Assembly: GCA_030043175.1 (NCBI GenBank)
Contig: JASHYD010000021.1
Location: forward strand, 1-11,664
Direction: 5' to 3'
Length of the DNA: 11,664 nucleotides
From: Xanthobacteraceae bacterium
Lineage (GTDB): Bacteria; Pseudomonadota; Alphaproteobacteria; Rhizobiales; Xanthobacteraceae
Under the pieces are notes generated by a model, which was not told the origin of the DNA, ran no database searches, and saw nothing but the letters and a program-made list of their open reading frames with translations. Positions 6,528 through 11,664 of the stretch are shown here, one piece after another. The position numbers were made by a program, and so were the translations under genes. Each line of letters opens with the position of its first letter. Position 1 is the first letter of the stretch.

Positions 6528-6794
6528 ATGAGTAAAATCCTGGTCGTTGCGGCGGCCGCAGCTGTTGCGCTTGGTTCGCTTGTTGCTTCATCGGACGCCA
6601 ATGCCCGACATGTGAGGGCTCCGCAAAATTTTTACGGATACGACGCATACGTTCCGGGATACTACGGATACGTTCCGGAATACTATGGGCCGCGAAGGTT
6701 CTATGAGAGTCCTATGTATGCACCGGACGCACCGGCTCCGCGGAACTACAACAATCCGGGCATTCCGGCCTTTCAGGACGGATCGCTGGGCTGA
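6528..6794 (+). CDS. Tyrosine-rich exported small protein
   Basis: An 88-residue protein with a clear Sec signal peptide: MSKILVVAAAAAVALGSLV, then a probable cleavage site after DANA (A26). The mature part of about 62 residues is rich in Tyr, Pro and Gly, with YVPGYYG and YVPEYYG in direct succession (residues 41-54), encoded by a 21-base tandem repeat. It has no Cys and no enzyme motif, so it is probably a structural or surface-associated periplasmic protein. AAGGGAG at 6514-6520, seven bases before the ATG, supports the start. It is monocistronic, followed by its own terminator. Similar signal-peptide-plus-Tyr-rich proteins are numerous in Bradyrhizobium, without known function. Confidence 0.75.
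   Translation: MSKILVVAAAAAVALGSLVASSDANARHVRAPQNFYGYDAYVPGYYGYVPEYYGPRRFYESPMYAPDAPAPRNYNNPGIPAFQDGSLG
6648..6689 (+). repeat. 21-base tandem duplication within coding sequence
   Basis: Two adjacent 21-base units, 6648-6668 and 6669-6689, differ at only three positions. They encode YVPGYYG and YVPEYYG in the exported Tyr-rich protein. The near-identity at DNA level suggests a recent in-frame duplication. Confidence 0.8.
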
Positions 6795-6823
6795 TGCCTC
6801 AAGCTGGACAATCGTGACCGCCG

Positions 6824-6848
6824 GGCAGTGTAGGCTGCCGCGTTTTTT
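6824..6848 (+). terminator. Rho-independent terminator after the Tyr-rich gene
   Basis: GGCAG (6824-6828) and CTGCC (6835-6839) form a five-base-pair stem with a six-base loop. Three bases later come six T residues (6843-6848). It lies 30 bases past the stop of the 88-residue gene and separates it from the downstream efflux locus. Confidence 0.6.
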
Positions 6849-7007
6849 CCTCGTTCAAAGGCGTTCACGTGACCGGCAGTTTCCAATCAGGGTGCCCGGG
6901 AGACGTTCGGCACAGGCGAGCGGTCCAGGACGTCACTCGCAAGCACATCGCAAGGATGGTCCACAGCATCAAGAACAAGCCGACGAAACGGCGGAAGGAG
7001 GTAAGCC

Positions 7008-7688
7008 ATGTCAAGCCTCGCGACGTACACAGCAATAGCAGCTCCTGCCTCGAGCGCAGCTGCCGTCACCAAGCCGATGCGACGCCTGCTCACAAGAATG
7101 CCGGCAACGGCAGCGCTCATTTGGCTCAACACCTGCGCCGTCGGCTTTGCACAAGTCAGCTCGACGCCAGGAATGGGTATGACGTCCCCGCTCGGAACGG
7201 GAAGCTCGGGTTTCAACACACAACCGAACGGAATTCCTCTCGGTGCGACCGAGCTCAACCCTGGTGGACTCAGTCCGTCGCCGTGCGGTGGCATGACGGC
7301 CTATGGCAATGGGGTGGCGGGATCCCTCTCGACTTTCGACGGAGGGAGTTTGATATCGAATTCGAGCGCTTGCACCTCCTCCGCAGCTGGCAATTCCGCG
7401 GGCATCGGCGGCACGCCGCAGGCCGGAGCCACCACAGGTGTGCCGACCGCGGGCAACAGCACCATCCCGCTTGGCTCGACCGAGCTCGGCGCAGCTGGGG
7501 AGAGTCCCATCATAATCAATCCCGCCCCAAGCATCCCGAACCCGACCACGTCTGCGCCCAATGTCGCCGTGATGCCCGCGCCGAGCCTTCCAAGTCCGTC
7601 CTCGCCCCCACCAAGTTCCCCAACCACGCCGTGCCTCGGCGCGATGAACACGTCAGTAGCGCCGCCTTTGTCGCCGAGCGGTTGCTGA
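7008..7688 (+). CDS. Exported Ser/Pro/Gly-rich protein with IPLG repeats
   Basis: A 226-residue, low-complexity protein of unknown function. After an unusual 23-residue Ala/Ser-rich lead comes a signal-peptide-like segment, MRRLLTRMPATAALIWLNTC to about GFAQ (residues 24-49). The mature part is dominated by Ser, Pro, Gly, Thr and Ala. Two related blocks stand out, IPLGATELNPGGLSP (76-90) and IPLGSTELGAAGESP (153-167), 77 residues apart. A Pro/Ser-rich stretch (172-207) precedes the C-terminal Cys. AAGGAGG at 6995-7001, six bases before the ATG, is a strong site and favours this start over M24. The gene lies 47 bases ahead of the efflux adaptor and may be its operon leader. Proteins with the same IPLG-TEL blocks are, from memory, common in Bradyrhizobium. 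A periplasmic or surface location is inferred. Confidence 0.75.
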   Translation: MSSLATYTAIAAPASSAAAVTKPMRRLLTRMPATAALIWLNTCAVGFAQVSSTPGMGMTSPLGTGSSGFNTQPNGIPLGATELNPGGLSPSPCGGMTAYGNGVAGSLSTFDGGSLISNSSACTSSAAGNSAGIGGTPQAGATTGVPTAGNSTIPLGSTELGAAGESPIIINPAPSIPNPTTSAPNVAVMPAPSLPSPSSPPPSSPTTPCLGAMNTSVAPPLSPSGC

Positions 7689-7717
7689 ACGCTCGCTGAA
7701 CAAACGCTCGCTGAATT
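7688..7717 (+). repeat. 15-base tandem duplication in the intergenic spacer
   Basis: AACGCTCGCTGAACA (7688-7702) is followed immediately by AACGCTCGCTGAATT (7703-7717), identical over the first 13 bases. It begins on the last base of the upstream stop codon, in the 47-base spacer before the adaptor gene. Probably a slippage duplication. Confidence 0.7.
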
Positions 7718-7735
7718 ACAGCCGGAGGGCATTCG

Positions 7736-8896
7736 ATGCGCAAGCTCCTCGCGGGTTTTGCAGCTGTGGTGATCATTGGCGGAGCCATCGGCGTCATTGT
7801 CATGCAGAGCGCGCGGCCGACGAGCGAGTCGCATCCTACTGCCGTGCCTGTCGTGGCGGCGCAGGTCGATAGCCAACCGGTGCCGATATTTCTCCGCGGC
7901 GTTGGGACGGTCATCGCGTTCAACAACGTCGTGGTGCGCAGCCAGATCACGGGGCCCATCATCAACATCAGTTTTCGCCAAGGACAGACGGTCCATAAAG
8001 GCGATTTGCTGGCGGAGATCGACCCGGCTCCCTACAAGGCGCAGCTCGATCAGGCGATCGCCAATCGCGATCGCGATCAGGCGCAACTTCAGAACGCTCA
8101 AGCCAATCTCAAGCGCTACACGCCGCTGGAGGCGAAGGGTTATGCAACATCGCAGCTGATTGATACGCAGAAGGCGCAAGTGGCGCAGCTCGAAGCGATG
8201 GTCAAATCGGACGAAGCAGCCATCGAAAGTGCTCGGGTGAACCTCGGCTACACCCGGCTGACGGCGCCGATCGACGGGGTGACTGGCATTCGGCAAATCG
8301 ATCAGGGCAACATCATCCACCCGACCGATGCCAATGGATTGGTCTCGGTCACGCAGATTCAGCCGATCTCACTTATCTTCACGCTGCCAGAAACCACCAT
8401 TACGGAAATCCAGCAGGAGATGGCCCAGCGCCCTGTCACCGTGCTGGCATACAGCCAGGACGACAAGACCCAACTCGACCAGGGCCGGCTCCTTCTGATC
8501 GACAATCAGATCATCCAGGCAACCGGAACTATCCGGCTCCGAGCCACGTTCCCGAATGCGCGTCGCCTGTTGTGGCCTGGCGAACTCGTCAATGCGCGCC
8601 TGCTGCTCAGAACGGTGCCGAACGGGCTGAGGGTAGCGGCAGGGGCGGTCCAGCAAGGGCCAAACGGGTCGTACGTGTACGTGATCGGGCCTGACGAGAG
8701 CGCACAACTGCGCGGGGTTCAGGTGGGCCAGATCAGTGACGGCCAAGCTCTCATTACGTCCGGCCTAAATGCCGGCGAAACCGTGGTCGTGGATGGACAA
8801 TACAAGCTCCAGCCCGGTACCCGTGTCGAGGCCGTCCGAGGCGGCGACGAGAAGAAGGTGACGAAAGAGAGCACGGTGCAAAGGGAAATTCCGTGA
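7736..8896 (+). CDS. RND efflux periplasmic adaptor subunit (MdtA/HlyD type)
   Basis: A 386-residue membrane-fusion protein that bridges an inner-membrane RND pump and an outer-membrane channel. An N-terminal span at about residues 4-23 anchors it in the inner membrane. The lipoyl half-motif lies at about 66-96 (VVVRSQITGPIINISF, then the turn GQTVHKGDLLAEID). A helical hairpin runs over about 98-170 (Gln/Ala-rich, with LKRYTPLEAKGYATSQLIDT), and the second lipoyl half is GYTRLTAPIDGVTG (171-184). The beta-barrel follows from about 207, with TGTIRLRATFPNA (263-275) and LLWPGELVNARLLL (278-291). The membrane-proximal domain is 295-367. Length and layout are those of a complete MdtA-like adaptor. 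GGAGGG at 7724-7729 is six bases before ATG. It overlaps the pump gene by four bases, so they are co-translated. The substrate cannot be read from the sequence. Confidence 0.95.
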   Translation: MRKLLAGFAAVVIIGGAIGVIVMQSARPTSESHPTAVPVVAAQVDSQPVPIFLRGVGTVIAFNNVVVRSQITGPIINISFRQGQTVHKGDLLAEIDPAPYKAQLDQAIANRDRDQAQLQNAQANLKRYTPLEAKGYATSQLIDTQKAQVAQLEAMVKSDEAAIESARVNLGYTRLTAPIDGVTGIRQIDQGNIIHPTDANGLVSVTQIQPISLIFTLPETTITEIQQEMAQRPVTVLAYSQDDKTQLDQGRLLLIDNQIIQATGTIRLRATFPNARRLLWPGELVNARLLLRTVPNGLRVAAGAVQQGPNGSYVYVIGPDESAQLRGVQVGQISDGQALITSGLNAGETVVVDGQYKLQPGTRVEAVRGGDEKKVTKESTVQREIP

Positions 8897-11664
8897 ATCT
8901 CTCGGCCCCCTTCATCAATCGTCCGGTTGCCACAGCGCTGCTGATGACCGGCCTGCTGTTGGCGGGGCTCGCCGCCTACAGACTGATGCCGGTCGCGGCA
9001 CTGCCCAATGTCGATTATCCCACCATCCAGATCAGCGCGCAACTCCCGGGGGCCGATCCGCAGACCATGGCAACCTCGGTCGCGACGCCGCTCGAGCAGC
9101 AGTTAAGCCAAATTCCTGGCCTCACCCAGCTCACTTCGTCGAGCGCACTTGGCTACAGCCAGCTCAACGTCCAGTTTGAACTCAACCGAACGGTCGACGG
9201 CGCCGCGACCGATGTCCTGGCGGCAATTAACGCGGCAAGCCCGTATCTGCCCACCAATATGCCCTATCCGCCGACGATCCGAAAAGTGAATCCGGCCGAT
9301 ACGCCCGCCATTCTTCTCGCTCTCACGTCCGACACGCTGCCGCTTACGACGGTCGACGCTTATGCGGAGAACATCCTGCTGCCGAAGATTTCGCAAATTC
9401 GCGGAGTCGGGCAGGTCGGCATTGGTGGCCAGCAGAAGCCCGCCATTCGCGTCCAGGTCAATCCGCAGGCGCTCGCTTCCCGCGGGATCAGCCTGGAGGA
9501 CGTTCGCACGGTGCTCAGCGAGGCCAACATCGATCTACCGAAGGGCACCCTCAACAGTCCCCGCCAGATGTTTACGCTCAGCACGAATGACCAGCTGCTG
9601 AAACCCGATGCCTACAACGATCTGATCATCGCTTACCGCAACGGCTCGCAGGTGCGCATTCGCGACGTCGGCCAGGCGATCGAGGCGCCGGAGAACAACT
9701 TGCTGGCCGGATGGTTCAATGCACAGCGCGCCATCATTCTGCCGATACTGCGCGTTCCCGGCGCCAACGTGATCGAGACGGTAGACAACATCAAGGCTCT
9801 GCTGCCGCAACTCAAAGCGTCGCTCCCGCCGACGATCAAGGTGTCGATTGCGTCCGACCGCACGACGACGATTCGCGCCTCGGTGGCGGATGTGCGCTTT
9901 ACGCTGCTGTTGACCATCGCCCTGGTGGTCATGGTGATATTCCTCTTCCTGCGGAATTTCTGGGCGACCGTGATTCCGGGGATCACCGTGCCGCTCGCAC
10001 TGGTAGGCTCATTCGCCATGCTGTACGAGCTCTCCTACAGCCTCGACAATCTATCGTTGATGGCGCTGACGATAGCGGTGGGTTTCGTCGTCGACGATGC
10101 CGTCGTGGTCATCGAAAACATCGTGCGCCACATGGAACATGGCCTCAGTCCCACGGAGGCGGCGCTTAAGGGCTCGGAGGAAATCGGCTTCACGGTCCTA
10201 TCGATCACGTTGTCGCTGATAGCGGTGTTCATCCCGCTCTTCCTGATCAGCGGATATGTGGGCAGGCTGTTCCGGGAGTTTGCTGCTGCCGTGAGTATTG
10301 CGCTTGTCCTTTCGCTCATCATATCGTTGACATTGACGCCGATGATGTGCGCGCGCCTGCTCACCGACCAGTCCAACAAGCGGCACGGCCGGCTATATCG
10401 GTTGCTCGAATCAAGTTTCAACGGCCTGCTTGCCTGGTATGAGCGCGGCCTCAAGATCGCGCTGAAGTATCGCCTTGCAACACTTCTCGTCATGCTCGGT
10501 ACGATCGGCCTGACGGGATATCTCTACTACGCCATCCCGAAGAGCTTCTTTCCGTTGCAAGATACGGGCATGCTCTTCGGCATCATCGAGGCCGCACAGG
10601 ATATTTCTTTCGAAGCGATGGCCAAGCGCCAGCAGGCGCTGATTGACGTGGTCCTTCAGGACCCGGCGGTCGAATCGGTGAGCGACTTCATAGGTCCGGG
10701 CGGCGCCACCCCGACGCTCAACCAGGGGCGCGGATTCATCGTCCTCAAGCCGCTGAGCAAACGCAACGTGAGCGCGCAGCAAGTGATCGAACGCCTGCGG
10801 CCCAAGCTTGCAAAGATCCAGGGCGCCACACTCTACATGCAGCCCGCACAGGACATCACGATCGGGGCGCGCGTCACGAAGACCCAATACCAATATACGA
10901 TTTACGATGCTGACGCGAACGAGCTGGACAAGTGGGCGTCGATCTTCCTGGACAAGCTCAAGAGCATGGCGATGATCACCGATGTCGCGACCGACCAGGA
11001 GAATGCGGGACCACTGCTCAATGTGACGACCAACCGCGACGTCGCGTCGACCTTTGGAATTCTGCCGTCGACAATCGACAACACCCTAGGCGACGCTTTC
11101 GGCCAGCGAATCGTCTCGACCATGTATACCCAGATCAACCAGTACCACGTGGTCATGGAGGTGGCTCCGCAGTTTCAGACCGGTCCTGAAGCGCTCAAGG
11201 GCATCTATCTGAGCTCTTCGGCCGGCCAGCAGGTTCCGCTGAGTACGCTGGTGACCAGCGCCGTCCAGGCTGCGCCGATCGTGATCAATCATCAGGGGAT
11301 GTTTCCTGCGGTCACGATCTCGTTCAACCTCAAGTCTGGGGTATCGCTCGGCGCCGCCGTTGATGCGATCCGTGAATTTGAACAGGAGAGCGGCAAGCCG
11401 TTATCCGTCGCGACGAGCTTCCAAGGCAACGCCCAGGCCTTTCAGGCCTCACTCGCCAGTACGCCAGTACTAATTGCGACGTCGCTCGTGGTGATCTACA
11501 TCATCCTCGGCGTGCTCTACGAGAGCGCCATACATCCGCTGACGATTCTGTCGACGCTCCCGTCCGCGGGCATCGGTGCGCTGCTGTTATTGATGGCAGT
11601 TCACCTCGATCTCAGCGTGATCGCCATCATCGGTATCATCCTCTTAATCGGCATCGTCAAGAAA
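8893..11664 (+). CDS. RND efflux pump, MdtB/MdtC-like (3' end cut by window)
   Basis: A proton-driven inner-membrane exporter of the HAE1 class, working as a trimer with the adaptor encoded just upstream. It starts at GTG 8893, overlapping the adaptor stop TGA by four bases. The start is chosen because the translation MNLSAPFINRPVATALLM is the standard RND opening. The first span is about 12-30. A porter region follows, then a membrane block around 330-520 with GFVVDDAVVVIENI (397-410), whose D401-D402 correspond to the two proton-relay aspartates of AcrB (407/408). The second porter half, with FFPLQDTG near 552-559, comes next. Spans in the second membrane block begin near 855. The last residues are LLIGIVKK; the final Lys (924) fits the third relay residue, AcrB K940. 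All 924 codons are open. Relatives have about 1,030-1,050 residues, so roughly the last tenth is outside the window. Confidence 0.95.
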   Translation, partial: MNLSAPFINRPVATALLMTGLLLAGLAAYRLMPVAALPNVDYPTIQISAQLPGADPQTMATSVATPLEQQLSQIPGLTQLTSSSALGYSQLNVQFELNRTVDGAATDVLAAINAASPYLPTNMPYPPTIRKVNPADTPAILLALTSDTLPLTTVDAYAENILLPKISQIRGVGQVGIGGQQKPAIRVQVNPQALASRGISLEDVRTVLSEANIDLPKGTLNSPRQMFTLSTNDQLLKPDAYNDLIIAYRNGSQVRIRDVGQAIEAPENNLLAGWFNAQRAIILPILRVPGANVIETVDNIKALLPQLKASLPPTIKVSIASDRTTTIRASVADVRFTLLLTIALVVMVIFLFLRNFWATVIPGITVPLALVGSFAMLYELSYSLDNLSLMALTIAVGFVVDDAVVVIENIVRHMEHGLSPTEAALKGSEEIGFTVLSITLSLIAVFIPLFLISGYVGRLFREFAAAVSIALVLSLIISLTLTPMMCARLLTDQSNKRHGRLYRLLESSFNGLLAWYERGLKIALKYRLATLLVMLGTIGLTGYLYYAIPKSFFPLQDTGMLFGIIEAAQDISFEAMAKRQQALIDVVLQDPAVESVSDFIGPGGATPTLNQGRGFIVLKPLSKRNVSAQQVIERLRPKLAKIQGATLYMQPAQDITIGARVTKTQYQYTIYDADANELDKWASIFLDKLKSMAMITDVATDQENAGPLLNVTTNRDVASTFGILPSTIDNTLGDAFGQRIVSTMYTQINQYHVVMEVAPQFQTGPEALKGIYLSSSAGQQVPLSTLVTSAVQAAPIVINHQGMFPAVTISFNLKSGVSLGAAVDAIREFEQESGKPLSVATSFQGNAQAFQASLASTPVLIATSLVVIYIILGVLYESAIHPLTILSTLPSAGIGALLLLMAVHLDLSVIAIIGIILLIGIVKK

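Noticed and set aside
6869..7699. 276-residue plus-strand open frame overlapping the IPLG protein
   Set aside because: It is a shadow in another frame of 7008-7688. Its composition is His/Arg-rich and patternless and it lacks a ribosome binding site, whereas the chosen frame has a signal peptide and AAGGAGG.
7301..8320. 339-residue minus-strand open frame
   Set aside because: It lies antisense to the IPLG protein and the adaptor, both strongly supported. The translation has no domain and is explained by GC-rich codon bias.
10035..10493. Minus-strand open frame inside the pump gene
   Set aside because: It is antisense to conserved RND membrane segments. No independent evidence supports it.

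Overview
The window looks like chromosomal DNA of an alphaproteobacterium of the Bradyrhizobium/Nitrobacteraceae type. The basis is GC-rich coding sequence, GGAGG-type ribosome binding sites, two GGAAC-N16/17-GTT promoter-like sites of the EcfG general-stress type, and several small proteins resembling those common in Bradyrhizobium genomes. This placement comes from recognising families by eye; no search was run.

Left part (1-3630): a short minus-strand VanZ-like membrane protein (18-359) is followed by about 600 bases with no convincing gene. Next comes a tightly overlapping plus-strand pair of small DUF4160 and DUF2442 proteins (967-1209 and 1184-1426), arranged like a toxin-antitoxin unit. 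Another long non-coding stretch holds a nested hairpin and then a broken N-terminal fragment of a major facilitator transporter, readable only by switching between three frames (about 2087-2340). A complete minus-strand zinc-ribbon metallopeptidase with an HEIAH motif (2490-3623) converges on it.

Middle (3630-6000): a 122-residue tryptophan-rich membrane protein on the minus strand (3919-4287) has a good terminator downstream. A 28-residue membrane microprotein (4564-4650, minus) and a 61-residue single-span membrane protein (5795-5980, plus) each have a strong ribosome binding site and an EcfG-like promoter at a sensible distance. Between them lies gene debris: a frameshifted membrane protein (about 5081-5346) and a fragment matching the N-terminus of cytochrome c oxidase subunit I (about 5405-5527, minus).

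Right part (6000-11664): a 547-base gap leads to a tyrosine-rich exported small protein (6528-6794) with its own terminator. An exported Ser/Pro/Gly-rich protein carrying two IPLG repeats (7008-7688) comes next. It sits 47 bases ahead of a tripartite efflux operon: an MdtA/HlyD-type periplasmic adaptor (7736-8896), and an MdtB/MdtC-like RND pump that starts at a GTG overlapping the adaptor stop (8893) and runs off the window edge after 924 codons. Adaptor and pump would work together, with an outer-membrane channel not seen here, to export small molecules using the proton gradient.

I see no mobile element, CRISPR array, tRNA or rRNA, and no clear case for a new multi-gene system. The most interesting items are the small stress-promoter genes, the decayed genes beside them, the DUF4160/DUF2442 pair, and the repeat protein leading the efflux operon.
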